Shown here: one piece after another, positions 1-7,800 of the stretch
Layout: every line of letters starts with the position of its first letter
Numbering within the stretch: position 1 is the stretch's first letter
From: Paratinospora sagittata
Taxonomy: Eukaryota > Streptophyta > Magnoliopsida > Ranunculales > Menispermaceae
DNA: 64,000 bases
Direction: 5' to 3'
Assembly (NCBI GenBank): GCA_035771175.1
Contig: CM069605.1
Coordinates: 23,266,288 to 23,330,287 of the forward strand
Made by a program: the position numbers and the translations under genes
The notes under the pieces: model-generated
Seen by the model: the letters and a program-made list of their open reading frames with translations, nothing else
What the model was told of the DNA's origin: nothing
The model's database searches: none

Positions 1-162
1 TTACTTCCACATTTTATTTAGTATCATCCAATTTTGTTGTGTCCCATACCACTCCAAAGTTAGTGATACAAAAGAAAGAATGGTTGTAAGTCGGCCCACC
101 AAAGATAGTCTTAAACAAAACATTTCATTCATATATAATAGAAAAATTTACATTGCCAGTAA
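1..162. other. retroelement internal region beyond ORF1, nothing recognised
   Basis: AT-rich sequence just downstream of the ORF stop codon (minus strand). No ORF, tRNA or repeat could be recognised in this short piece. It is presumably more of the internal region of the same element. Confidence 0.4.
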
Positions 163-1755
163 TCAATTTTGACGTTCTTGCCTACCACCATTTCTCCAAG
201 ATCTACTGTTATGTACAGAATGACTACTAACAGAAGGTTGAGAGTTTGCCCGCTCTGCGTTGGGGTTTGGCAAACGAGTTAATACAAGATTGTGGCTCTC
301 TTTCAGTGCAGCAATATTGGATGCCATTTCATCTAACCGTTCAAGTAGGTTAGTCGGTTGTCCCATTGGTGGTTGATAGGTTGGTTGTCTCATAGGTGAA
401 GGGTAGGCCATAGGCATTTGAGGAAAGTATTGGTTGTATGGGTGGTTCATAGGGGGAACATAGTTGTATTGATTGTGTGGGGATCCCCTAACCGGAACCC
501 CTTGGATAATTTGGTTTGTTTGAGATGAAAAAGTTGGAAACAATGGGCTCATTGGAATGTTTGGCCCTCCAAGATTTGGTGAGGCCCAGTACTGTTGTTG
601 TTGGTTTACAGCAACTTGTGGAACGGGCTGATACTGTACCGCAGAAGGTGGAACTCTTTGGTACGAAGTGTTGCCTTGAGTTTGTACGTTCCAAGTTGGT
701 GGATTTGCTTGTGGACCTTGTCTATCATGACTTTGTAGTGGCGAATTTAGTGTGGCATATAATTCTTCGTCAGTAAGTGGTGGATCAATTGGATCAGTAT
801 TCAGGGCTGGGTTTGATGTAGGATTGGGATTTGAATCATTATTTGGGCCGTCTCTGACAGGCATCTTGCGTCGACATTTGCGAAGGCAACGCCCGTGCTT
901 GTCCCTCATTCTTTCGGCAGTTCTGTTTGTCGTGCCGAATACCTCTTCGTCAGTTACCCCTCCACTTGTGCCATAGGTCTTGAAGATAGAGGATGCTGTA
1001 AGTGGTTCAGTGATCAGCTTTGACGTTCCATCGAAAGTGTCAACGGTGGCCTCGTGAAGGATCCGCATAATCAAGACTCCGTAGCCGAGGAATTCCTTCT
1101 TTAAAGGGTTTTGAATCACCCTCAACATTTGTTGGATGATGATGTGTGGTAGAGAGACTTTTATGTTCTTCTCTATGCAATACAGCACAAGGAGTTGGGC
1201 CCTTGACATAGTGCCCCTAGTACCCCTTTCTGGCAAGATGTTGCCGTATACAATCTTTCCGAGGCCGACAAGAGATGGCTTAAGATGATTGTTTGGGAGG
1301 TTGGTGTATGTTGATTGAGTGTATGGCTCTTTGGCGACGAAATTAAACAGTTGTGCATTAGATTCGGCGATCGCTGCAACTGCCTGGGGATCATGTGGAT
1401 CAATAATTATTGCCTCAATCGGAATCTCTAAAAGTCGAGCAATAATCTCGATGTTGATAGGAATTGTTGTTCCCATGAGTGTTGTCTCTAAGTGAGGGCT
1501 GATCTCATCTCCGTGAAGTCCCACGTGATTCATGGCTTCATAGAAGGATCGAACCAAGTTGTAAGAGACTTGACCCTCGACTTTGGTTATATTTAACCAA
1601 TCCAGTGCTGCGAGTTTGTCATGAAGGATTGGACGGAGGCGGAGATCGCCATTGTCGATGCTCCTCATAGTCACAACCTCTCGTTTGGACAATTTCGTTA
1701 GTCTAGTGGGAATTGGTTCCCTGCTAGTAGAAGGTGTTCCCTCCCTTGAGGTCAT
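163..1755 (-). CDS. retroelement ORF1, plant transposon-protein-like (gag position)
   Basis: A 530-codon ORF ending in TGA at 165-163. I start it at the ATG at 1755-1753 (protein begins MTSREG). The frame is open 14 codons further up, but only to a TTG, and a splice-acceptor-like sequence lies in between. Residues below are counted from that upstream TTG. About 57-270 look like the 'putative plant transposon protein' domain (Pfam PF20167 type), with an LDWL segment near 65, a conserved-looking NILPERGTRGTMSRAQLL at 186-203, and a hydrophobic helix region near 200-250. A basic cluster (RMRDKHGRCLRKCRRK) lies at 296-311. A long Pro/Gln/Asn/Tyr-rich, probably disordered, region spans 320-484. 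A short heptad-like helix, LERLDEMASNIAALKESHN, starts at 485, followed by an Arg/Asn-rich tail. There is no CCHC zinc knuckle, so it is not a standard gag, although it sits in the gag position. The function is unknown; a capsid-like or nucleic-acid-binding role is only inference. Confidence 0.7.
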   Translation of the reverse strand: MTSREGTPSTSREPIPTRLTKLSKREVVTMRSIDNGDLRLRPILHDKLAALDWLNITKVEGQVSYNLVRSFYEAMNHVGLHGDEISPHLETTLMGTTIPINIEIIARLLEIPIEAIIIDPHDPQAVAAIAESNAQLFNFVAKEPYTQSTYTNLPNNHLKPSLVGLGKIVYGNILPERGTRGTMSRAQLLVLYCIEKNIKVSLPHIIIQQMLRVIQNPLKKEFLGYGVLIMRILHEATVDTFDGTSKLITEPLTASSIFKTYGTSGGVTDEEVFGTTNRTAERMRDKHGRCLRKCRRKMPVRDGPNNDSNPNPTSNPALNTDPIDPPLTDEELYATLNSPLQSHDRQGPQANPPTWNVQTQGNTSYQRVPPSAVQYQPVPQVAVNQQQQYWASPNLGGPNIPMSPLFPTFSSQTNQIIQGVPVRGSPHNQYNYVPPMNHPYNQYFPQMPMAYPSPMRQPTYQPPMGQPTNLLERLDEMASNIAALKESHNLVLTRLPNPNAERANSQPSVSSHSVHNSRSWRNGGRQERQN

Positions 1756-1780
1756 TCTTTTTGCTGAAAGGAAAATAAAT
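1756..1780 (-). other. candidate 3' splice acceptor just before ORF1
   Basis: On the minus strand a pyrimidine-rich stretch (ATTTATTTTCCTTTCAG) ends in AG at 1764, eight nucleotides before the ATG at 1755. It fits a plant 3' splice site, so the leader could contain an intron. No donor was identified with confidence, and such T-rich sequence also arises by chance in AT-rich DNA. Confidence 0.3.
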
Positions 1781-1811
1781 TTGTGTGAAAGACACAAAAT
1801 ATATTCCTAAT

Positions 1812-2262
1812 ATTTTTAAGATTTATGCTTTGTCTGCTAGACATTTGTTTCGAGTGTTCTGTTGATGTTTATGCCAGCATGAGATTTTCTTCATTAGTGA
1901 TTTGATGCATATATGTCGTATTCACTTATGAATGTATAGACATATTTCATCATAACTATATATAGTGTCCAAAAATCAACTATTTGGAATGTGTATATAT
2001 GTCATATTTACATATGAATGTATAGACATATTTAATTATTTTAAGATTTATGTCTTGTCTGCTAGACATTATTTTCGAGTTTTCTGTTGATGTTTATGCC
2101 ATCATGAAATTTTCTTTCATTAGGCGGTTAGATGTATATATGTCGTATTCACATGTATAGACATATCGACTCATAACTATATATAGTTTCCAAAAATCAA
2201 CTATTTAAAATGTATATATATGTCATATTCACATATGAATGTATAGACATAGTTAATCATAA
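1812..2262. repeat. diverged 225-bp tandem duplication in the leader
   Basis: The phrase AAGATTTATG...TGTCTGCTAGACATT starts at 1818 and again at 2043, a period of 225 bp. The two copies (about 1812-2036 and 2037-2262) can be followed through a GATGTTTATGCCA segment and a CCAAAAATCAACTATTT segment. Nested inside each are two versions of a shorter unit with ATATGTCGTATTC and GAATGTATAGACATA, giving four in all. The copies have clearly diverged, so the duplication is not recent. Confidence 0.8.
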
Positions 2263-2380
2263 TTATATATATAGTTTTCATAACGCAACTATATATATTG
2301 GAAATTGAGACTATATAAAAATCATATATAGTTATTTTTAATCCTAACTATATATGGAAGTCATATATATATAGTTTTAG
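2262..2380. repeat. cluster of ACTATATATAGT-like palindromes
   Basis: Repeated AACTATATATA / TATATATAGTT blocks, related to the same motif near 1960 and 2180, can pair with one another on one strand. Simple sequence drift is an adequate explanation. Confidence 0.5.
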
Positions 2381-2654
2381 AAATTTCAAATAGTAAATTT
2401 TTTTTTTTTTTTTTTTTTTTTTTTCGAATATTTGAATAAATATTTTTCGAAAAGTAAATTTTTTTTTTTTTTTTTTTTCCCGAATATTCGAATAAAGAAT
2501 TTTCGAAAAGTAAATTTTTTTTTTTTTTTTTTTTTTCGAATATTCAAATAAATATTTGTCGAAAAATAAATTTTTCGAAATTTTTTTTTTATTTTTTTTA
2601 TTTTTTTATTTTTTTGTTTTCGAATAAATAATTTTCGAAAAACAAAAATTTTTC

Positions 2655-2690
<36 letters not shown>
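2381..2690. repeat. A/T-tract array, 56-61 bp units
   Basis: T runs on the plus strand at 2398-2424, 2459-2478, 2515-2536 and 2657-2690 (34 T) alternate with a spacer containing CGAATATTCGAATAAA and TTTCGAAAAGTAAA. The first three units recur every 56-61 bp; the right part (2576-2656) is more degenerate. On the element's sense strand these are long A-tracts. Their exact lengths are prone to sequencing error. Confidence 0.8.
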
Positions 2691-2692
<2 letters not shown>

Positions 2693-2840
2693 GTACCTCA
2701 TATACACTAATGTATATAGATACATATATTCAATAATAACTACACATATAGTTTCTAATAAATTGTTACTATATGTATTTTTAAATCAACTATAATTTCT
2801 TTCCCTAATTTGGTGGACTTGGGCGGGCCGTGGACCGTAC

Positions 2841-2852
2841 GCTCTGATACCA
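2841..2852 (-). other. primer-binding site, tRNA-iMet
   Basis: The minus strand reads TGGTATCAGAGC, complementary to the 3' end of plant initiator-methionine tRNA. It is separated from the LTR end (CA at 2859-2858) by five nucleotides (TTTAA). The match is 12 nt and then breaks off. It fixes the orientation of the element and the inner boundary of the LTR. Confidence 0.88.
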
Positions 2853-3302
2853 TTAAATGTCACACCCCGCCCGGACGCGCCTAAACCGGCGGTACACTCT
2901 CGGACGGGGGCGCATTTGGAACAATCATAATGGTAATAACAGAGTACGCAGCGGAAATGCGGTACACAGTACAAATCTGATTTCATATAATTCAGAATAC
3001 TTTTGTACATAAAATGGTCAAGGGAACATACTCCCAAAATCCCCAATGATTCATACAAAGGGTACAAAATGTGGGCCCCATAACCTGCACCCAGTCCACC
3101 TTAATTTCCTGTGAAAGATTTGATAATATTGGAGTGAGCTTAACGCGCTCAGTGGGTAAATAGTGCATGAGTATAACAATTAATAAAGCATACTTCAATA
3201 TCAAATATCTTAAATACACATGTAAGCATCATAATCAATCAATATGCATGTATGCATGACACCGTCGCGTACTAATGGTTTGATGAACGTACATCGCCTG
3301 AG

Positions 3303-3437
3303 TTCACGTACTGGTGTCCTTCCCCGGGCGAAGCCAGGTTCTCACTGTACGTCCCTCCTCAGGAACGACGCTCTGGATTCACGTACTGATGTCCCTCCCT
3401 GGCGTAGCCAGGTTCACATGTACGTCCCTCTCCAGAG
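3303..3437. repeat. 75-bp imperfect tandem duplication in the LTR
   Basis: TTCACGTACTG at 3303 recurs at 3378. Each is followed by a TGTCC...AGCCAGGTT block and a TGTACGTCCCTC block. A weaker relative with CGTACATCGCCTGAG lies just before the first copy, and another TACGTCCCT occurs near 3494. Confidence 0.75.
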
Positions 3438-3755
3438 AAATAATATGAATAGTGAGCAATGCTTCTAACTATTCTATGAGTCATAAACCATATACGTCCC
3501 TAGGTGGTGATATGTATGATGCCAATGCATGAACTAGTCTAGTCTACTGGTCTGGTCTTTTCTTGACATTTAGACTGACTTTGGCATCGTCTAGTGATCC
3601 TTATTAGGGTCGGTATCACGACGTGCAAGGTTAGGACATTCAGGTCATAAACATTATTGATATAATGCAGTGTAAATGAATAGTAGACATAATAATAATT
3701 GAATGTAAACTTTAATAAAAGTTATGAAACACGCAAACCTATGTTTCGTTCCCCA

Positions 3756-3845
3756 CCTTCAGATCTGGTGCTTTTCTCCGGACGGAACTTCGTTGCACCG
3801 CTTTCAGATCTGGCGCTCTTCTCCGGACAGAAATTTGTTGCACCG
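3756..3845. repeat. 45-bp imperfect tandem duplication in the LTR
   Basis: Two adjacent copies (3756-3800 and 3801-3845) share TTCAGATCTGG, TTCTCCGGAC and GTTGCACCG, with a few substitutions. They lie downstream of the predicted transcription start, in the R/U5 part. Confidence 0.8.
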
Positions 3846-3947
3846 CACCGGGAGTCTCGAAGACTAAAAACTTAGAATGCGTAGAAAGGAGAAGAAAAAT
3901 CACAAGAGAAGGTGATTTGGTGTGAGAAATGAGAAATGAGGAGGTTT

Positions 3948-3956
3948 CTTATATAG
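3948..3956 (-). promoter_or_regulatory. TATA box of the LTR promoter
   Basis: The minus strand reads CTATATAAG, a strong plant TATA box, about 10 nt after the end of the GAACGTTC minisatellite. Transcription would start roughly 30 nt further on, near 3920, and run leftward through the LTR into ORF1. Confidence 0.65.
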
Positions 3957-3965
3957 AGATTTTGT

Positions 3966-4268
3966 GCGCCTGAACGTTCTGGCAGGCGCCTGAACGTTCT
4001 GGCAGGCGCCTGAACGTTCTGGCAGGCGCCTGAACGTTCTGGCATGGCGCCTGAACGTTCTGGCAGGCGCCTGAACGTTCTGGCAGGCGCCTGAACGTTC
4101 TGGCATGGCGCCTGAACGTTCTGGCAGGCGCCTGAACGTTCTGGCAGGCGCCTGAACGTTCTGGCATGCCGCCTGAACGTTCTGGCAGGCGCCTGAACGT
4201 TCTGGCATGCCGCCTGAACGTTCTGGCAGGCGCCTGAACGTTCTGGCAGGCGCCTGAACGTTCGGGCG
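3966..4268. repeat. 15-copy 20-21 bp minisatellite in U3 (GAACGTTC units)
   Basis: The unit GCGCCTGAACGTTCTGGCAG occurs 15 times. Most are 20 bp; those with CATGGC or CATGCC at the join are 21 bp. All 15 keep the palindrome GAACGTTC, while changes fall in the linker. GAACGTTC fits a paired heat-shock element (nGAAnnTTCn) and contains the AACGTT core recognised by some plant bZIP factors. The 20-21 bp spacing places successive sites on about the same face of the helix. Because 20 is not a multiple of 3, the array is open in several frames and gives spurious low-complexity peptides. Confidence 0.95.
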
Positions 4269-4297
4269 TTGCCCAAATAGTAAAAATTTCAAATAGT

Positions 4298-4300
<3 letters not shown>

Positions 4301-4340
<40 letters not shown>
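4301..4340 (-). repeat. 40-nt A-tract near the LTR 5' end
   Basis: Forty consecutive T on the plus strand, 20 bp from the LTR terminus. They are preceded by AAATTTCAAATAGTAAA (4284-4300), the same 17 bases that precede the first T run of the leader (2381-2397). Run length is uncertain. Confidence 0.85.
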
Positions 4341-4341
<1 letters not shown>

Positions 4342-4360
4342 TGAAATACAGGGTATTACA

Positions 4361-4365
4361 GAGAC
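4361..4365. other. predicted target-site duplication GAGAC
   Basis: These are the first five satellite bases after the LTR end. If insertion made the usual 5-bp duplication, GAGAC should also flank the other end of the element beyond base 1, preceded by the satellite phrase ATCTTTCC. The partner copy is not in the window. Confidence 0.5.
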
Positions 4366-5507
4366 CACTTCATATACGTACAGTTTAAAACAAAGGATAG
4401 CCTCTGGAAATCTAAGCACAAAAGGAATAAAATGAAGAACTTGCCGAACAATGACGTTATCATCAAGACAGATTGAAATTTTGATTCAATTCGAGGCTTC
4501 TTCTCTTGGAAAACTCTTTGGAAAGCTCAATCTAACTTGCAAAAATCATGTGTGTTGTATTTTTGAAAATCAGAGAATGAGTGTTTTATAAAATTAGAAG
4601 TTGCAGGTTAAAGAGCAAGAGAGTACAAAACGATTTGAATTCAAAACATTTTTCAATCTAAAGTTGTTTTGGGCGTGCGAGACAATGGGAATCATCTAGG
4701 TGTTAGTAGAAAATATTTCAATAAAGATAACCTTTCAAAACTGTGTAAGGAATAGAAAAATCGAGCAAGCATAAGTGTCCAGATTTTTCTCGTCAGAAAT
4801 ATCAAATTTTTGTCTCAGACGTGGATAGCGCGCTATTGGGTTGTGTACCATGTTCTCTTTTAGTAGGCTATAGCAGGTCGATATACACAAACCCGTGAGC
4901 TCGAGTTTTTCAGACTTTCCGATAGCGTGTTATCAAGGCCTATAGCACGCTATTGCCCATCTCACTAAAAATGGAAAGATCACTGCAACAGCTTTATAAG
5001 GAGTTATCAGAGGGGATAGCGCGCTGTAGATAATTTTCGAGAAAAACATATGTTTTATTATAGAACCCTATCAGCGTGCTATCAACACTGATAGTGCGCT
5101 AGTGCCTTCTGGAAAATTTTGGCCAATTGCTGGATAGCCTTATTTTTGAAAAATTTATATTTTGACACTTAAGAACCATTCCATTGACACAAAACATATT
5201 GATATAAGATTAATAATTTTTAAATAATTTGAATCTCATTGAAATTATGATTAAAACCTTTCGAACATCATTTTTTCAAAATGAAATACTATATCGAAGT
5301 GATTTTGAAGACTTTGCAATTTTCAGAGTTTTAGTGCTGAGATTGATCGAGATTTTACCCTACACACCAAAGATCAAACTAATGCATTAGACGTGAGATA
5401 TGTCATCGTTCTTCGAGCTTGATCTTTTGTAGACTTCGAAACCTATTGTTTGATGTGTTCTTGATGCAATACAGGTGATGTGTTCGTTTTTGATGTGTTA
5501 TCTTTCC
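4361..5507. repeat. satellite monomer M1, L, type e
   Basis: Abuts the LTR at its first base. Carries GATTGAAAT (a TGA in the small plus-strand frame), AGTAGGCT and TATAGCACGC, all shared with M4. Confidence 0.95.
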
Positions 5508-6654
5508 GAGACCACTTCATATACGTACAGTTTAAAACAAAGGATAGCCTCTGGAAATCTAAGCACAAAAGGAATAAAATGAAGAACTTGCCGAACAATG
5601 ACGTTATCATCAAGACAGATTGCAATTTTGATTCAATTCGAGGCTTCTTCTCTTGGAAAACTCTTTGGAAAGCTCAATCTAACTTGCAAAAATCATGTGT
5701 GTTGTATTTTTGAAAATCAGAGAATGAGTGTTTTATAAAATTAGAAGTTGCAGGTTAAAGAGCAAGAGAGTACAAAACGATTTGAATTCAAAACATTTTT
5801 CAATCTAAAGTTGTTTTGGGCGTGCGAGACAATGGGAATCATCTAGGTGTTAGTAGAAAATATTTCAATAAAGATAACCTTTCAAAACTGTGTAAGGAAT
5901 AGAAAAATCGAGCAAGCATAAGTGTCCAGATTTTTCTCGTCAGAAATATCAAATTTTTGTCTCAGACGTGGATAGCGCGCTATTGGGTTGTGTACCATGT
6001 TCTCTTTTAGGAGGCTATAGCAGGTCGATATACACAAACCCGTGAGCTCGAGTTTTTCAGACTTTCCGATAGCGTGTTATCAAGGCCTATAGAGCGCTAT
6101 TGCCCATCTCACTAAAAATGGAAAGATCACTGCAACAGCTTTATAAGGAGTTATCAGAGGGGATAGCGCGCTGTAGATAATTTTCGAGAAAAACATATGT
6201 TTTATTATAGAACCCCATCAGCGTGCTATCAACACTGATAGTGCGCTAGTGCCTTCTGGAAAATTTTGGCCAATTGCTGGATAGCCTTATTTTTGAAAAA
6301 TTTATATTTTGACACTTAAGAACCATTCCATTGACACAAAACATATTGATATAAGGTTAATAATTTTTAAATAATTTGAATCTCATTGAAATTATGATTA
6401 AAACCTTTCGAACATCATTTTTTCAAAATGAAATACTATATCGAAGTGATTTTGAAGACTTTGCAATTTTCAGAGTTTTAGTGCTGAGATTGATCGAGAT
6501 TTTACCCTACACACCAAAGATCAAACTAATGCATTAGACGTGAGATATGTCATCGTTCTTCGAGCTTGATCTTTTGTAGACTTCGAAAGCTATTGTTTGA
6601 TGTGTTCTTGATGCAAAACAGGTGATGTGTTCGTTTTTGATGTGTTATCTTTCC
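5508..6654. repeat. satellite monomer M2, L, type e
   Basis: Marked by TATAGAGCGC and ATAAGGTTAA, both shared only with M8, and by a private ACCCCATCAG. Confidence 0.95.
5971..6249. repeat. cluster of six GATAGCGCGCTAT-like dyads (shown for M2)
   Basis: Inside M2 the motif occurs at 5971-5984 (GATAGCGCGCTATT), 6068-6081 (GATAGCGTGTTATC), 6089-6102 (TATAGAGCGCTATT; consensus TATAGCGCGCTATT), 6162-6176 (GATAGCGCGCTGTAG), 6216-6230 (CATCAGCGTGCTATC) and 6237-6249 (GATAGTGCGCTAG). Half sites GGCTATAG and GGATAGCC lie near 6013 and 6279. ATAGCGCGCTAT is a perfect 12-bp palindrome. The same cluster recurs about 460-745 bp into every full monomer, and in A, c and d monomers the fourth site becomes ATAGCGCGCTAT too. 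The motif resembles a binding site for a dimeric protein; none is known to me. Confidence 0.8.
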
Positions 6655-7800
6655 GAGACCACTTCATATACGTACAGTTTAAAACAAAGGATAGCCTCTG
6701 GAAATCTAAGCACAAAAGGAATAAAATGAAGAACTTGCCGAACAATGACGTTATCATCAAGACAGATTGCAATTTTGATTCAATTCGAGGCTTCTTCTCT
6801 TGGAAAACTCTTTGGAAAGCTCAATCTAACTTGCAAAAATCATGTGTGTTGTATTTTTGAAAATCAGAGAATGAGTGTTTTATAAAATTAGAAGTTGCAG
6901 GTTAAAGAGCAAGAGAGTACAAAACGATTTGAATTCAAAACATTTTTCAATCTAAAGTTGTTTTGGGCGTGCGAGACAATGGGAATCATCTAGGTGTTAG
7001 TAGAAAATATTTCAATAAAGATAACCTTTCAAAACTGTGTAAGGAATAGAAAAATCGAGCAAGCATAAGTGTCCAGATTTTTCTCGTCAGAAATATCAAG
7101 TTTTTGTCTAAGACGTGGATAGCGCGCTATTGGGTTGTGTATCATGTTCTCGTTTAGCAGGCTATAGCAGGTCGATATACACAAACCCGTGAGCTCGAGT
7201 TTTTTAGACTTTCCGATAGCGTGTTATCAAGGCCAATAGCGCGCTATTGCCGATCTCACTAAAAATGGAAAGATCACTGCAACAGCTTTATAAGGAGTTA
7301 TCAAAGGGAATAGCGCGCTATAGATAATTTTCGAGAAAAATATATGTTTTATTATAGAACCCTATCAGCGTGCTATCAACACTGATAGTGCGCTAGTGCC
7401 TTCTGGAAAATTTTGGCCAATTGCTGGATAGCCTTATTTTTGAAAAATTTATATTTTGACACTTAAGAACCATTCCATTGACACAAAACATATTGATATA
7501 AGATTAATAAATTTTAAATAATTTGAATCTCATTGAAATTATGATTAAAACCTTTCGAACATCATTTTTTCAAAATGAAAAACTATAACGAAGTGATTTT
7601 GAAGACTTTGCAATTTCAGAGTTTTGGTGCTGAGATTGATCGAGATTTTACCCTACACACCAAAGATCAAACTAATGCATTAGACGTGAGATATGTCATC
7701 GTTCTTCGAGCTTGATCTTTTGTAGACTTCGAAACCTATTGTTTGATGTGTTCTTGATGCAATACAGGTGATGTGTTCGTTTTTGATGTGTTATCTTTCC
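6655..7800. repeat. satellite monomer M3, 1146 bp, type e
   Basis: Divergent copy: CAAGTTTTTGTCTAAG, CTCGTTTAGC, GGCCAATAGC, GCCGATC and AAAGGGAATAGC, partly shared with M10. One T is lost in GCAATTTCAG. Confidence 0.95.

Larger units (their letters stand above)
1756..2840 (-). other. retroelement leader between primer-binding site and ORF1
   Basis: About 1.08 kb without a convincing ORF. It is strongly AT-rich and built from repeats: a diverged 225-bp tandem duplication (1812-2262), ACTATATATAGT-type palindromes (2262-2380), and long A-tracts on the sense (minus) strand with spacers (2381-2690). The last 100 bases before the primer-binding site are ordinary mixed sequence. Confidence 0.7.
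1..4360 (-). mobile_element. LTR retrotransposon, 5' part, cut by the window edge
   Basis: Read on the minus strand, the parts occur in the order expected for an LTR retrotransposon: LTR with TG...CA ends (4360-2858), a 5-nt gap, an initiator-Met tRNA primer-binding site (2852-2841), an untranslated leader, then an ORF (1755-163). The LTR starts with TGTAATACCC on the minus strand, and the plus-strand satellite begins at the very next base (4361), so this end is an insertion into the satellite. No protease, reverse transcriptase, RNase H or integrase is visible, but the element continues beyond base 1. It could be an autonomous element whose pol lies outside the window or a large non-autonomous derivative; the visible part cannot decide, and I do not assign it to Copia or Gypsy. 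Confidence 0.85.
2858..4360 (-). repeat. 5' LTR, 1503 bp
   Basis: On the minus strand the LTR begins TGTAATACCC (4360) and ends GGTGTGACA (2858), with canonical TG...CA termini next to the primer-binding site. From outside inwards it holds a 40-nt A-tract (4340-4301), the GAACGTTC minisatellite (4268-3966), a TATA box (3956-3948), a 45-bp tandem duplication (3845-3756), a 75-bp tandem duplication (3437-3303), and about 440 bp of unrepeated sequence. By position, U3 is about 4360-3925 and R/U5 the remainder. No clear AATAAA signal was found on the sense strand. The second LTR lies outside the window, so identity between LTRs, and hence age, cannot be judged here. Confidence 0.82.

Noticed and set aside
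516..976. Plus-strand frames of 74-86 codons and minus-strand frames of 68-76 codons over ORF1
   Set aside because: Shadows of the 530-codon ORF on the minus strand.
2786..3468. Frames of 74-93 codons across the LTR and primer-binding site
   Set aside because: They cross the LTR boundary or its tandem duplications, and none has a recognisable domain.
2858..4360. Solo LTR
   Set aside because: A primer-binding site and an ORF in the right order follow the inner end, so this is the 5' LTR of a larger element, not a solo LTR.
3872..4419. Three overlapping minus-strand frames of 130-156 codons rich in Pro, Ala, Arg and Gln
   Set aside because: They are the three frames of the 20-bp minisatellite, which has no stop codon in any minus-strand frame, extended by the A-tract (poly-Lys). 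Pure repeat translation.
5443..5625. 60-codon minus-strand open frame overlapping the one above in most monomers
   Set aside because: It starts at TTG and lies antisense in the same segment. Its hydrophobic-looking peptide is a reading of AT-rich satellite DNA, with no start codon context or family match.
5480..5713. 77-codon plus-strand open frame recurring in most monomers (for example here)
   Set aside because: It begins with GTG, not ATG; TGA interrupts it in M1, M4, M5 and M6, and TAA shortens it in M16, M18, M20, M22 and M39. Many differences between copies change the amino acid. No domain was recognised. It is conserved because the satellite is.
5734..5740. TATAAAA in each monomer as a promoter
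   Set aside because: In such AT-rich sequence this 7-mer is expected by chance, and nothing else promoter-like accompanies it.
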